From Ceratorhiza oryzae-sativae (taxonomy: Eukaryota > Basidiomycota > Agaricomycetes > Cantharellales > Ceratobasidiaceae), in NCBI GenBank assembly GCA_030998015.1, contig JARWMV010000234.1, positions 1,612,001 through 1,676,000 on the forward strand: a stretch of DNA of 64,000 nt, given 5' to 3'. Shown here piece by piece: positions 25,067-38,010 of the stretch. The notes beneath the pieces are model-generated. The model had not been told where the DNA came from. It made no database searches and saw only the letters and a program-made list of their open reading frames with translations. Position 1 is the first letter of the stretch. The number at the start of each line of letters is the position of its first letter. A program made the position numbers and the translations under genes.

Positions 25067-26622
25067 ATGGTCAAGGAGACGTAAGTTGGACCGCCGTACC
25101 CCGCACTCGTACCCAGGTGCTGATGACTCGGCAGTAAATTGTACGACCTCTTGGAGGTTTCTCCCGACGTCTCAGACGCCGATCTCAAGAAAGCGTTTAG
25201 GAAAAAGTAAGCCACGAATGCTCGCACCACGAACACGAGGCACTAATATGCACCGTTGGCAGGGCGCTTCGCCTTCATCCCGACAAGGGTGGTGACCCAG
25301 ATTTGTTCAAGGAGGTTTCGCACGCGTGAGTCGCAGAATTATCGGCCCTTGCTATCAGCTGTTGATCGCCTTTGCGTAAATTCAGATACGAGGTCCTCGC
25401 CGACAGCCAGAAGCGCGCCGCGTAAGTTGGCTGCTCCTATCGCTTGTCGAGTTCCACTCGCTTACGCCATTTTCCTCGCGCAGATATGACCGCTTCGGCG
25501 AGGCAGGAATCCAGGATGGCGGAATGGGCGGCACAGACCACCAAGACTTGTTCTCTCAGCTCTTCGGTGGCGGAGGGGGGTTCTTTGGCGGCGGAGGTCC
25601 TTCGCGCAACCAAGGGCCACGAAAGGGCAAGGACTTGCACCACCGCGTTGCTGCTTCGCTCGAGGATCTGTACAAGGGAAAGGTCACCAAGCTCGCGCTT
25701 ACCCGACACATCATCTGTGCCAAGTGCAGCGGCAAGGGCGGCAAGGAGGGCGCTGTACGCAAGTGCGGTGGATGCCAGGGTCGCGGTGTCAAGGTCATGC
25801 TGCGCCAGATGGGCCCGATGCTCCAGCAGATCCAACAACCCTGTGGCGAGTGCGACGGAACTGGCGAGGTCATCAACCAAAAGGACCGATGCAAGACCTG
25901 TGTGGGCAAGAAAGTCGTTTCGGAGCGCAAGTTCCTTGAGGTTCATATCGACAAGGGTATGAAGGGTGGCCAAGCCATCACCTTTGCGGGCGAGAGCGAT
26001 CAGTCACCAGGGGTGGAGCCCGGGGACGTTATCATTATCGTGGACGAGAAGCCACACGAGCGATTCAGGCGCGAGGGCAACGATTTGTACATCGACGTCG
26101 AGCTCGATTTGCTTACTGCGCTCGGCGGCGGATCCTTCTCGATATTACACCTCGATGAGCGAGCATTGTCTGTCACGGTCCATCCGGGTGAGGTTATCAA
26201 ACACGGTATGTCTTAGTTATCCTCCAGCGAAGCTTGCTTTCTAATCTTGATCGAATCCTAGGCACTATGAAGGTTATTCCTGGGCAGGGTATGCCATCGC
26301 ACCGACACCACGAGCCAGGCAACTTGTTTGTCAAGCTGAACGTCAGGTTCCCCGACTACATTGACCCCTCTCTCATTCATCATCTCGAGGCTGCTCTTCC
26401 TGCCCGTGACCCGCCAGCCAAGTACGGCAAGGACATTCATGTTGAGGAGGCAGACATGAACGATTTGGACGCACGGCAGCAGGAGGCTGCGCAGAAGTCG
26501 TCCGATGCCATGGACGAAGATGACGATGATGATGCGCAACCTCGCGTACAGTGTAAGTTTTGCTGAAGCCCTCCGCGTTGGAGCTGTTTACTCATCCCAT
26601 TTTTTCAGGCGCCAACCAATAG
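25067..26622 (+). CDS. YDJ1: Type I (class A) DnaJ co-chaperone, Ydj1-like
   Basis: Hsp70 co-chaperone of the cytosol and ER face. J domain with HPD (RLHPDKGG) in residues 1-70, Gly/Phe-rich linker with FFGGGG, then four CxxCxGxG zinc repeats (CAKCSGKGG, CGGCQGRG, CGECDGTG, CKTCVGKK), then the client-binding beta domains. The final intron splices CGCGTACAGT to GCGCCAACCAATAG, giving the C-terminal CANQ. This is a CaaX-like box comparable to the CASQ farnesylation signal of yeast Ydj1. The acidic DEDDDDD stretch precedes it. The first exon is only 14 bases. No ER signal or J-protein specialisation is present. Confidence 0.93.
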
Positions 26623-26822
26623 ACGTTTCATCGTTCTTTCTACTCTGCTTGCTTGGATGTACGCTCGAGGCTCACTCTCGTTTCTCATGTTCTTTGCGTT
26701 TTATCCATCTGTGTTATAGTATAGAACTGCATTCATATTTTATCCTGAATACCCTAGATTGCTGTAAAAGTACATCATAAGCAGAGCAAAATTCCCGCGG
26801 GAACCATTGAGGCCTGTAACCG

Positions 26823-27510
26823 CTACCATTTGGTCTACTGAAGTGTCAGGTACGGGCCGGACGAGATCCCAATGAACTCACTGTTGGATCGAGTTTGAAC
26901 TTTTCGTACAGCTCATGGTTGAAAAAGCTGACCTCGGTTTCGTTCTCTGTAGTCTGCGTCAACCTTGGTCGGTGGAAACGGAACAGAGACACGTACCAAA
27001 GCCCAGCGAAGCCAGCACAGCACTATCATCTTTGAGGATCCACTCGTCATGGTCAAGGTTAATAATCAAGTTGGTCGTCTAGCCAAGTGGCTACGTGAGA
27101 AAATGCTCGGGGGCGAACCGGGTATTAATACTTTGGCACCGTGAGCTTTAGTATACAGCTTCAAAGTATCTAACGGGACCCGAATCAAAGCAGACCCGGA
27201 GCAGGATAACCACAACACATACCGAGCTCGACAGTCCGATATGCCTTCCATCCTGGCTCGGTTTTGACCGCTACGGTACATTCCTTCACCCACTGCAGGC
27301 CAAATGCGAACCGTAAAGCGCCATACCCTGTAACACGCGGGCCTTGAGCTCCCCGACGGTCATATGCTCGAGGTCGAGGGCGTGCAATACAAGACTCTTT
27401 TCGGTACGATATTCAAACGATTTAATTACCCGAACAGTGATCGTTGCCGCACTCAACGGCACAGCGAGGTTCGTCAGCTGGTCAGATATTTCCGTTGACT
27501 CGGAGGCCAT
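26823..27510 (-). CDS. UPF0538 (C2orf76 homologue) family protein
   Basis: Conserved eukaryotic protein of unknown role. The spliced product starts MASESTEISDQL and runs TITVRVIKSFEYR, LKARVLQ, KTEPGWKAYRTVEL, DTLKLYTKAHGAKTTNL, INLDHDEWIL, LGFENETEVSFFN and ends LDPTTKW. All these match the order of the human UPF0538 protein, including the W-terminated end. Five introns; the first is long and its acceptor is best placed at the TAG before CGGTCAAAACC, and the last leaves only a 4-codon final exon. Convergent with the DnaJ gene, 200 bases between stops. About 130 residues, the usual family size. Confidence 0.8.
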
Positions 27511-27763
27511 GCCGGAGATGCTCTATGCTGCGATAGTAGTGGTCAAGTGCTAGTAAAATCGATTTGCAATTAATGTCGGTTCTGCCGCCCGGGCATTTCT
27601 CGGCCAATCGGCTCAATTGCCTAAGCTTGCGCCTTGCCCGACAGACTCTCCAGTTCGTCATGTCTTAGCCTCATGCCTTGCGCATATATAAGTTTCTCAA
27701 GCGACCGGTGACGCCGATGGCTCTTTCGTCTCCCCTCCCCAATTCCCCATCCTCATTTTCATT

Positions 27764-30700
27764 ATGACTGCGCAGGATCCGTTCCTCACCGCAGATGTCG
27801 AGGAGATTATCTCTAAACTCTCCATCGAAGAAAAGATCCGCCTCTTGGGTGCGCCCAACTGGTGGAACACCAACAAGATCGAGCGCCTCGGTGTGCCCAG
27901 CGTGAGGATGAGTGACGGCCCCAATGGCGTTCGTGGATCTTCGCACTTCCTTTCGTCCCCGGCTCAATGCATCCCCGTAAGCATTCCATGTCATCTTCAA
28001 GACTGGGCGTAGTTGACACCAAGCATACAGTGTGCGACAGCCCTCGCAGCCACATTCGACCCAACCCTCGTGCACCGTGTTGGCCAATTTCTAGCGGTCG
28101 AGGCCAAAACTAAATCCGCTTGTATTCTGCTCGCTCCGACGTGCAACATTCAACGTTCACCGCTCGGCGGACGCAGTTTCGAGTCGTTCTCGGAGGATCC
28201 GCATCTGTCTGGTCATCTGGCAGCTGCATATGTCGACGGACTTCAGTCTCAAGGTGTCGCGGCAACGATCAAGCACTTTGTCGCAAACGATCAGGAACAT
28301 GAACGGATGGGCGTCGACTCGGTTGTTTCGGAGCGGGCGTTGCGCGAGATCTACCTGATGCCGTTTATGATCGCGCAGAGGGATGCGAAGCCTTGGGCGT
28401 ATATGACTGCGTAAGTCTCCTTATTCTATCAATCACGCATACAATTAAGGAAAATACAGCTATAACCGGGTTGGTGGTACACATGTATCTGAATGTAAAC
28501 GACTACTTGGTGACGTATTGCGTAAAGAATGGGGCTTTGACGGCCTGGTCATGAGCGACTGGTATGAACTGTTCCTTTCGTATTATACTCTACTCAGACT
28601 AGCTCGTTGTGGCTAGGTACGGAACTTATAGTGTTGATGTCGCTCTCAACGCCGGTCTCGATCTCGAAATGCCAGGTCCACCACGCTGGCGTCAACCCAC
28701 ACTCGTGAACCATGCGCTGACCGCACGAAAAGTCCTTCCCTCTACGATCGATGCTCGTGCACGCACAGTCATTCAATTCGTCCAAAAAATGGCACGAGTC
28801 TCTCCCGATGTCGTCTTTGGCGATGGCGAAGAGCGCACCCGAGACGACCCTAAAGATCGGGTGTTCAATCGGGAGCTTGCGAGTCGAGCGATTGTGTTGT
28901 TGAAGAATGAGCAGAGTGTGCTCCCTCTAAAAAAGCCGAGAAAGATACTGGTTGTTGGACCCAATGCCCAAGCGAGGGTGATCTCCGGGGGAGGGTCGGC
29001 GTTTTTGAGGCCGAGTTATGTGGTGACCCCGTGGGATGGAATCATCAGTGCGAAGCCTGAGGGTGTAGAGGTGAAGTTTGAAGTTGGGTGTTACGGTTCG
29101 TTTTCTATTCCCCATGGTCATGATACGTCGATTGACTGATGCATACATGCATTCTAGCGCACAAGTTCTTGCCTACACTTGAAACCTTGTTGACATCTCC
29201 CGATGGCGAACCTGGATGGGAAGCTCGTTTCTATACTCACGACGAGAACCATAATGCGAAAGATGAAGTCGCGAAATTCATACTCAACGACACACGTGTC
29301 AAGCTCAACGACTTCTTGCCCGAGGGCTTGACTCCATCATGGACGATCAAACTTCGGGGAACTCTTCGCGTACCCAAGACCGCGCCGTTTGAATTTGGGT
29401 TGACTGTTGCCGGGAGGGCAAAGTTGTGGGTGGATGGTGAGATGCTCATCGACAACTGGACTAAGCAGAGGCCGGGCGAGTTCTTCTACGGGTAATTGGA
29501 TATCTACTCGGGCCATGATGCTATACTAAACCAGACAACAGGCAAGGGAGCGCAGAGGAAAAGGCCACGTTAAATCTCGAGGCCAATAAGCCTGTGGATA
29601 TCTATGTCGAGTATGATAACCTGGCGCCGAGTCAAGATGGCGTCAAGTCTCAACCTGCTCTGATGCGTGGGGTGGTATGTCTTTCGTTTGTGCTTCAAAG
29701 CAGGCTAACTGGGAATGGCTCAAACAGCGTCTTGGGGGTGCAGAGAAGATTGATCCAGATGAGGCGCTGAAAGCCGCGGTCACAGCCGCGGCAGAAGCTG
29801 ATGCTGTCATTGCGGTCGTCGGCTTAAACCACGAGTGGGAGAGTGAGGGTTTCGACAGGCCGACGTTGTCCATGCCAGGGCGTCAGGACGAGCTGATCCA
29901 AGCAGTTTCAAAGGCTAACAAAAACACGATCGTAGTGATCCAGGCTGTGAGTAGGATTGCGACCGTGTCTGCTTGTCGCTGATGTGCCATGCATCAGGGG
30001 TCCGCTGTGAGCATGCCATGGGTTGACAATGTTGCTGGTAAGCGGAGATATCCTGGCGGCAATAGCATAGGGGCGTGCTTAACGTGCTGAATTCCAGGCA
30101 TTCTACAAAGCTGGTACCTCGGAAACGAAGCAGGTCATGGAATTAGCGATATCTTATTCGGAAAGGTCAACCCATCTGGACGACTCCCGATATCACTTCC
30201 ACGTCGAGAGGAAGATATTCCTGCTCATCTAAACTTTGGGAGCGAGATGGGCAAAGTTCATTACCGTGAAGACGTCTTTGTGGGATACAAATATTACCAG
30301 GCTCGCAAGGTTGGCCCGCTGTTCCCATTCGGGTGAGTCGGGGGTATAATGCAAGTAAAAGGAAGTTATTTAAGGTCTTGCATAGGTTTGGACTGTCATA
30401 CACCTCGTTTGAATTGGCCGATCTCAAGGTGCAGCAGCCCAGCTCACATGACACCGAGATCCAGGTCAAGGCGACTGTCGTAGTCAAGAACACCGGCTCG
30501 GTCATGGGCAGCGAGACGGTACAACTGTATGTTTCACCACCCAAGGGGCCCATCACACACCCGAAGCTGCAGCTACGAGCATTCGGCAAGGCAGAGGACT
30601 TGGCACCAGGCGCGAGCACTACAGTTGAACTGTCGTTTGGAAAGTACGGGGTCTCTTTCTGGCACGAGGAGGACGAGACGTGGCGAGCAGACGCTGGAGA

Positions 30701-30791
30701 ATATGGCGTGTTTGTCGGCACGTCGTCGGAGCATCTGCCGCTGTCGTCGTCGTTTACGCTCAAACGCACATTCTCTTGGCGTGGCTTGTAA
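27764..30791 (+). CDS. GH3 beta-glucosidase with PA14 insert
   Basis: Releases glucose from the non-reducing end of beta-glucosides. Ten exons give about 840 residues. The GH3 barrel carries the [12 protein letters not shown] substrate loop and the GLVMSDW motif at about 28545-28563, whose Asp is the family nucleophile. The second domain starts [12 protein letters not shown]. The PA14 domain lies within it (about 29190-29650; FYTHDEN through DNWTKQRPG), and the fibronectin-III-like end follows [10 protein letters not shown]. This is the common fungal GH3 plus PA14 layout. No signal peptide: the protein starts [14 protein letters not shown], so it is probably intracellular and acts on imported oligosaccharides or glycosides. 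Confidence 0.92.
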
Positions 30792-32711
30792 ATCAGTGGT
30801 AAACAGTTGGAAATAGAATTTCGATCGAGTGTATATATAGGCACGTGACCGTGTTGCTCCTCATCATCGACTGCTACGACGAAAACAAGGACGGGCAGAC
30901 TCCTGAATGACAGACAGCCACGCCGACGCTGCGGCCTGCAGCCATCGAGTGCCCCTCTGCCCTCTGGCCCAGCCCAGGGAACGACCGCGTATGCCGCCTC
31001 CAGCCCACCCCAGCCGCCGCCCTGCACATCATCCGGTGTGCGAACCTAACCTAATAATCGTTGGCGGGTGTGCGTCTCTCTCTGCTCGAGCGTCTGGCGG
31101 TGCTCTCGCGCACTCTTTCTCGCTCGCCGCAACCCCAACAGGATGCCCACACACACAGTCCCGGAACGCGGGCCCCCTCGATCTCTCCAACGCACAGATC
31201 TCCCCCAGCGCCGTCACGGGGCCTGTGTCTTGGGACGCAGGGATGGCGCCGGAACGGGCGAGATCGTGGAGAACAGATCATCGGGCGCTGCTAGGATAGT
31301 GTCGACTCGCGGGAACGAGTATGGCCATGCTTGTCGGGCGAGCGAGCTACGCACAAAGTGCCGACCCACAGCAGTACACAGGCCCGTCTTTGCACGGCCT
31401 CTCTCGCTGTCGCTGCCAGTTGGTGGGACCTGTCCTCCCGAGCGTACACACTCGACGCCACCCAGCCGGGCGTGAGCCCATTCTGTGCGCCACGTTCGTG
31501 TGCGCACGCCCGGTGTTCAAACTGCCTCAATGTGCTCACCGCAGGCCACGATCCAGTACCCACTCGTTGCCTAGTCAGCCGATGTCTGGTCTGGTTCGGA
31601 GGGAGCCTGAAATAGCACAAGAGACCCCTGCGCCTGGGGTTCATGTGGTCTGGCAGGATTTTGTCGCGCGGTTGGACGTACACAGAGGCAGAGTCGATTC
31701 CACTATTTGGCTGTAGGGTGCGCACGTAGCTGTTGTGCTTCTTGTGTTGCTCTTGACAGGCTCTGTCCTGCTCACCCTTGTTTTCCTCTCGTTCGCTGGC
31801 CTTGGCCAGTGGGTCGCGGTGACCCAGTTGATTGGATTTTCTGTCGTTCCCTGCTGCTGCGCATCCGACGATGAGGCTAATCATGCCTTGGCCCCGACTG
31901 CATACCTGCTTTGCCTCTCTGCTAGGCCCGTTCATTCACGCACAGGACGGCTTCGGCTCCATTAGTGCTTTTGACTTGGCTCCGGTACACTCCTTCGGTC
32001 CGCGCTCTTCGATTTCCCCGTTCTTCCCAACACATCCAGGCTCAATGCGCAAAATCACGTTTGTTTTGCTCGCTCATTCTCTCCTCGTCTCAGACTTTAC
32101 CTCTGCGCCTGCGCGCTCCGAGGCGTGTGCACAACATCCCTCGCCGGTGCCTCCTTGGCCCTTGTGTGGCTGTGTACGAATGTCGTCCGTTCGCGGTTGC
32201 GGCATTAGAGATTCGTTCTCGAGTGCGTACATGGTTCGGGTTCAGGATGGATTTCGCCAATGAGGAATGGTGTTGTGTACCAATGCCGGAGTGGGCTGCT
32301 GCATTCCAAAGGCGCTTGGGGGCAGACATGGAGCACGCACTGAATTGACAAGTCTAACGGCGTGCGAGTCGTGTTGTGCGATGGGCGGCGGATGTCGTAG
32401 AGTCAAGGCTGGTACGCTCTGTCGACTCCTTCGGGAGTCGGGAGCGTACAGGGCAGGGAGACCGTATAGGTTCCGTGTTGGCATAGATGGATCGAGAGGC
32501 ACAGCAGACCTAGTGTGCGCGGCCTTGCCTTGGCATGTTGGTGGACATAGCCGAGTTGGATGTTTGGCTGTTGGGTTCGTTGCATGATGGCGAGGCGATA
32601 CGCCAAAGACCCGTCTATTGCAACACGACAGACCCCTAATTTTTTCCTCGTCAGGCTCTCGTAGCTTGGTAACTTGTCTATACTTCATTGAAATTGTAAT
32701 TACACTACAAT
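30792..32711. other. Gene-free gap of about 1.9 kb, GC-rich in part
   Basis: Overlapping open frames occur on both strands (for example 31291-31935 minus, 214 codons), but none shows a conserved motif, sensible composition or splice-consistent extension. They reflect GC-rich, stop-poor sequence. It separates the 3' ends of GH3 (+) and eIF2B epsilon (-), an unusually long gap for convergent genes here. An untranslated RNA or a decayed element cannot be excluded. Confidence 0.45.
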
Positions 32712-35290
32712 CTACTCTTCTTCGCTTTCGTCCTCGCTCTCGCTATCTTGAGCCCTCAACTGCTGCAAGAGCTGAGCGCCGATTGCTCTCAACGAATCGT
32801 AGGTGGCATGCAAGTCCTGGGAGAGCCCGCTTGTTGGGCCTTTGGACTTGGGATCCATGAACCACTTGGTGAGCGAATCTTCGTCGATTAGCTCGCCTTG
32901 GTACAACTCGGTCAACACCCCGGGGAACAACTTGGCCCGGGCAGGCGTTTTGGAACACACTCGCTGTGTCAGACCAGTCAGAGTTCCGCCAAGCACCCTC
33001 AAAACAGGAACCTAGCTTACTTGGAACGTTAACAACGTCTCGACCTCGTTGTATCCTCCGATCTGCTGCAACAATGTGCCCCAGCGATCAAATATCTTTT
33101 TGACCTCTGCACGCCCCCCATCCCCAACGCGATTGATCATAAACTCGCCAACGGCTTCGCGCACTTGCGCCACTGGTACATTACTAGCCATACGAAGCGT
33201 CTTGAGCTCGATCGCGGCGTTTTCGACCGTATGACCCTCGTCGAACGCGCGGGCGAGCGACTGGGTGCACTCGGACTGAAAGTCGGACGCTTGATCGAGC
33301 GAAATGTGGGGCACATCGGTCACAACTGACGATGTAGCTGACATTGGAGAGCCGGGCGCGGAGGATTCAGAGGATGAGCCCAGGGTCGAGGCCGAATCGG
33401 ATTCGTATGTCTCGATATCGGTACAGGCGTCCGCTAGGGAGTGCGCACGTCAATCAACGATGAGCAGAAAGTAGGCAGGCACATACCGAGCCGTCCCAGA
33501 CGCACGTTGGCGAAGCTTTCCTCTTCGTCTTCGTCATCGGAAGCGGCCTCCTGGGCCTCAAGGTGCTTGTCGTTGGGCCATATCCACGCAACCGATCCTT
33601 CACCCAACTTGACTAGACATCATCATTAAATCCAAGCACCAAAGGCAGGCTTTATTGGACTCACTTTCCTCGCTACCTTCCCACTCCTCGACTTCCTCGG
33701 GTTTCTCGCTCGACACCCTCGTAAACGGTGGGAGCACAGTCCCAGGTCCGAGCACAACCCCGCGCGCAATCAAGCAGCCCTTGGCGACCTTGACACCACT
33801 TTCGAGGCGTGTACCGGCAGCTATAATACTATCGACGACTTCACATCCACCCCCGACACGTACGTGATCCCAGATGTAGGAACCCGAGATCGTAGAGCCT
33901 GTGCCGATCGAGCAAGACGAGCCGAGGACCGAGTTGGTTACAAACGCATCGTCTTCGACTCGGGTTGAGGGGCCGATCATGGTGTTTTTGCCGATGCGGC
34001 ATGTTCTGGGCGCAGGCTGTATTAGAGATATTGCAGGATGACAATCTGGAAGAGCCTTACCGAGAGAGAGGAGCTTTGTGAGCGATATACTTGTTGCCTG
34101 CGCGATAGTCGTAGACATGTCCCGCCGGGTGGTTGTTGTCGGGTACAAGAGGGAAAGTCCAACGGGAAATGATGTCTTTGCTGTTGTACAAAGTTCAGTC
34201 TACTATGATGTTAGAGTTACGGACCTACTCACCTGATCGAGGCATAGCTCCTGGTATCCCGTACACGAGCACCATATCCAGTGCGGGCAATATGACAATG
34301 CATGGTTTTGCCGAGAATATCGGATGTGAGTACACCATGCATAAAGTCTTTGCGCAAGTCCTGATAATCAAAGTTTTCTGTGAACAGCACAGGACCTATC
34401 CGAGCCAATGAGATTTAGGAGTCAGACCTGGTCAAGAGGAGAAAAAAACTCACATCCACCGAGCATATATCAATCGAGCAATCCATCAAGTCCGTACGAA
34501 TGTCCACGTCCAAATGTTTATCAAAGATCTCCCGCGAGACTCGGAACTTTTGCGTCGGAGGATGTCCGCGCTGATACTCGTAGTACAAACACTCGTTCGT
34601 CTGCGGATCCAACACGAATACGTTCTTTTCCGACACGGGTCTGCTCCAGCGGCCACGATGAGTGAAAAGAACCCCATGCCCACACTACCAAATCGCTCAC
34701 TTGGATCGATGCGTTCGTCCAACTTCCTTCACAACGACAGTCATAATCGTATCCTTGCTCACTTTACGCCGTTCCTTGTGTTCCTTGACGACTTGATCCA
34801 GTCGAATGTTGCTCACCACGTCCCCGGTCAGGAGAACAAAGTCCGAGGTCAGAATCTGTTTGGCATCCAACTCGCGCATGGCATCGCCCACCGAACGAGC
34901 TTCACGAGATACGATTGTCGTTACTGTCATACCCGAGCCAGGTTTGGTCCATTGTGATGCTCTGGTAAGAGGTTAGAAAACCACGCTAGAAGATATGAGG
35001 AAAGTACGCACTCCAGAGCTTCTTTAATTTGGTCAACGTGCGCGCAACAGAAAACGAAAACTTGCAACACCCCTGCGCTGGCCAAACACTCAAACGCCCA
35101 GTCTAGAAGTGGTGCGCTGCACACAGGCAAAAGAACCTTTGAAAAGAGTGAGATCAAGAATCGAGATTGCGAATGAACAGACACCTACTCGTGGAGTGTC
35201 AACCGAAAGTGGTTCAAATTTCGTGTTGAAACTATCCGCGAGGATCACCGCCTGAAGAACATCCTCATCGTCCTGGTTCTTGCCTGACAT
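32712..35290 (-). CDS. GCD6: eIF2B epsilon subunit (Gcd6)
   Basis: Catalytic subunit of the guanine nucleotide exchange factor for eIF2. The N-terminus is a nucleotidyltransferase-like domain: AVILADSFNTKFEPLS, the PLLDWAFECL strand and FVLLTGDVVSNI. Next is a left-handed beta helix of hexapeptide repeats (CRIGKNTMIGPST, SVLGSSCSIGTG, GCEVVDSIIAAGT). A Glu-rich linker leads to the W2/eIF5C HEAT domain, which carries the exchange activity (LPEELY-like helices around LFPGVLTELYQGE, LTKWFMDPKSKG) and ends in the typical acidic tail SEDESEEE. Several introns; order and ends are clear. The start MSGKNQDDEDVLQ is the usual position just before the Rossmann strand. Confidence 0.92.
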
Positions 35291-35600
35291 GAGGCCCGGA
35301 ATTTAGTGACAGCTGAAGAGAATGTGAACGAGCAAGTGGTGGCATGACTCAGACCAGGTGACTCGTCGCTTCAAATCCATCACGCTTGTGATGATTGCTT
35401 ATAATCACTCGAATTCCAAACGACAGACATTGCATTGCAAAACAGAGGGTATGTAGAGAGTTGCGAATGCAGGAAAGAGATGGGAAACAATATTAAATCA
35501 ATGATTAGGTGAAGCGAAAAAAGCGTGAAATCCAACAGGCGAACTACCCGCAATAACCAAAGATCGTAAAGTGCCGTGAAAAAGTAAAAACCACTACAAT

Positions 35601-36731
35601 TTACGCAGTTGCGGCAACCTGGGGAGCAGGCGCAGAGGAAGACTCCTTGCTCTCCTCGGTGGTCTTTGCAGCCTCCTCAGCGGGCTTAGCGGCCTCCTCA
35701 GTGGTAGGATTCTCGAGAGGGGCAACCGGAGTAGGCTCATCGATCTTTGGTGGGTTCTCGTCAACCTTGGCTGGGAGCGGGCTGGTCTCCTCGGTCTTTG
35801 CCTTGGGCTTGAAGAAGCCAGTCACGCGGGCAGAGAGGCGCGGGTGGCCTTTGCGGGCTTGTCGAGTTTCTTCTCATCGTGCTTCTTTTCCTCAACTTTC
35901 TTCTCCTCCGCAGGAGCGGCCGGGGCCTCCTCGATGGTCTCTGTAGCCTTGGCGGGCTCCTCCACCGCAACAACAGGAGCGGCCTAAGGAAACTTGAATG
36001 AGAAACATTGGTAACGAGGTTGAAATGGTACACACCTCTGCAGCGGGCTCAGAGGCCTCTGCGGGAGCAGCAGCTTCCTGAGCCTCGGAAGTCTCGGCTG
36101 GAGTCTCCTCCTTGGGGGCAGCTGCCTCTTCAATCTTGGGAGCCTCCTCAGCCTCGGTAGTGGCAGGGGCAGACTATGACAGACAGTTGAGTCATGTAAT
36201 AGTAAATTATCAACAGAGCTGCCTTACCTCGGGAAGGATCTCATCCTTCTTCTTCTCCTTCTTGGGGCTCTTAGGAGCCTTGGCCTTCTTGTCGTGCTTG
36301 AAGGGAGCAAGGATCTTGGAGAAGAGGCTGGGGCTCTTTGGCTTGGGAGACTCGGGGGCAGCCTCAGCAGGTGCAGCATCGGCAGCAGGAGCAGCTTCAG
36401 CAGCAGCCTCGGGGGCCTAGCACGCGAACACATCATAAGCACGTGACTTGGATACGTGAATGCCTATGCCTACCTCGGTAGTAGCAGGAGCAGCCTCAGC
36501 CTCAGCGGCGGGAGTGGTCTCGGTCACCTTGGTCTCAAGGGCAGACTCAGTGTTGGCAGCAGGCTCAGCGGGAGCCTCCTGTTGAGTGGATGAGCCATGG
36601 GCCGTGAGCCAAAGGGTACGCAAGACTCTACGTACAGTCGTGGCAGGCGCAGCCTCCTCCTTGGGGGGCTCGTCGGCGACCTTGACGGCCTCGACGGGGG
36701 GAGGAGCAGGGACGGTCTCGGGGGCAGACAT
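35601..36731 (-). CDS. Ala/Glu/Pro-rich acidic protein of unknown function
   Basis: Low-complexity protein made of APAE/EEAAKP-type runs with three short basic islands: SLFSKILAPFKHDKKAKAP, KKHDEKKLDKPAK and ARVTGFFKPKAK. It has at least four exons; the first ends EEAAPATT near 36637. No known domain. Compositional bias and Lys islands suit a scaffold or membrane-edge protein, but that is a guess. Oddity: between about 35845 and 35855 the frame slips by one missing base, so the frame reading KLDKPAKATRA hits a stop while the neighbouring frame carries the convincing end SARVTGFFKPK to VAATA. A 47-base GC-AG intron could also bridge it. The downstream frame runs to 35601. Confidence 0.55.
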
Positions 36732-38010
36732 GGTTAAGTCGGTCGTAAGAGTAGCAAAGCTAGAGACACGGCGAAAAGCGCGCAGCAGCAACGGATGAGT
36801 ACCGCACGCCACGGAGCGGGGGACAAGACAAACCTTGGGGAACGGGGCCTTGTATTAGTGGTAAGTACGACGACGGCGACGACGAGGGCTAGTGCCGGTG
36901 GAAGGGGAAAGGACGAGTGAGAGAGAGGTGGGTGTGCTGACCGCCTGATAAAGGCGTCGTTTGGCAATCATGGGACCCCCGGACACTCTCCCGGCTTCGA
37001 TCCGCTTTCCCTTTGCTTCCGGCGATTATTATGTCTTGTCCTGTGTTGACAGCCCACACGCACTGACCATCCGTTGCGGTTGCCTGGGCTGTTCCCCTCC
37101 ATGCCAAGATCAGTCCTCTGTGCGGCATCTCCCCTGCCCACCGTTGCCGCCATGATCCTCGGGAAAAACCCCTGCGGCGATGGCATCAAATTCCCGCTCG
37201 CTCCACTTTGGCTGATAAACATCAAGAAAATTCGATAGACACCCAGCATGATAAGTATATGCGCCCCTTCTCCCCACAGAACATCCTCTTTTCCCGCCCT
37301 GGACGTATCGTTATCGTCCGTTTGCACCAAGGGGAAAAGAGGGGTAGATTTCGGGGTCCTCAAGGGCTCCCCTTCGTATGTTGACGTTTCAGAACAACAA
37401 ACAACCACAACAAAGCGGAAGAAAATTGAGAACAGGGAGCAGGATCCTGACGGTTGTGGGGCAACGCAACTAGCCGTGCTACTCGTTCGCAAATCGCGGC
37501 ATGTTTGTTAGGTCAACCGGCCACGGTGTTTTTCCATTCATATTTTTCTGAGTTGAATTGATCCCCATGTGAGCTCGGAGTGATCGAGACATCGCTCAGC
37601 TAAGCATCTGAGATAGGGGCACATAGGCCGCCGACGACTGCCCAGGCTGGGCCTGCATATATGCAGAAGGATTCACGGGGTCACGGCGCAATCGCTACTG
37701 GAGAATGCGAGAGTCTGCTAAAATCGGTCAAGACCGTTGCGATGGCGCAAGGGCTTTTGCTCAACAGGGGCTCGTTGGAAACCCCACCATCACGTGGAAG
37801 GCCGGGACCAAGCGAAGCGCCTTCGTGCTAAACTTGGCCATTTAGCCTGCTGTTTGGCTCCGGGAAAACAATAACAAAGGACGTCACAATGCGGTGCGTC
37901 ATTTTCAGTTTACTCGCTCCAACACCTCGCTCTTGAGTTTTGCATAAATGCTGGCCAATGTCTAGCCCTCGCGCCTCACCTCTACCGCCCCTCTTGTACC
38001 GCATACAGCC
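36732..38010. other. Divergent intergenic region, about 1.3 kb
   Basis: Lies between the starts of the Ala/Glu/Pro-rich gene (-) and the Sur7/PalI gene (+). Open frames such as 36968-37492 (-) look like chance. Long for this window, so it may hold upstream control elements or untranslated leader exons; none is identifiable by eye. Confidence 0.4.

Noticed and set aside
25437..25973. 178-codon minus-strand frame opposite the DnaJ gene
   Set aside because: Shadow of a well-supported gene; no independent evidence.
31291..31935. 214-codon minus-strand open frame in the 1.9 kb gap
   Set aside because: No motif, odd composition, and overlapped by equally long frames on the other strand; looks like stop-poor chance sequence.
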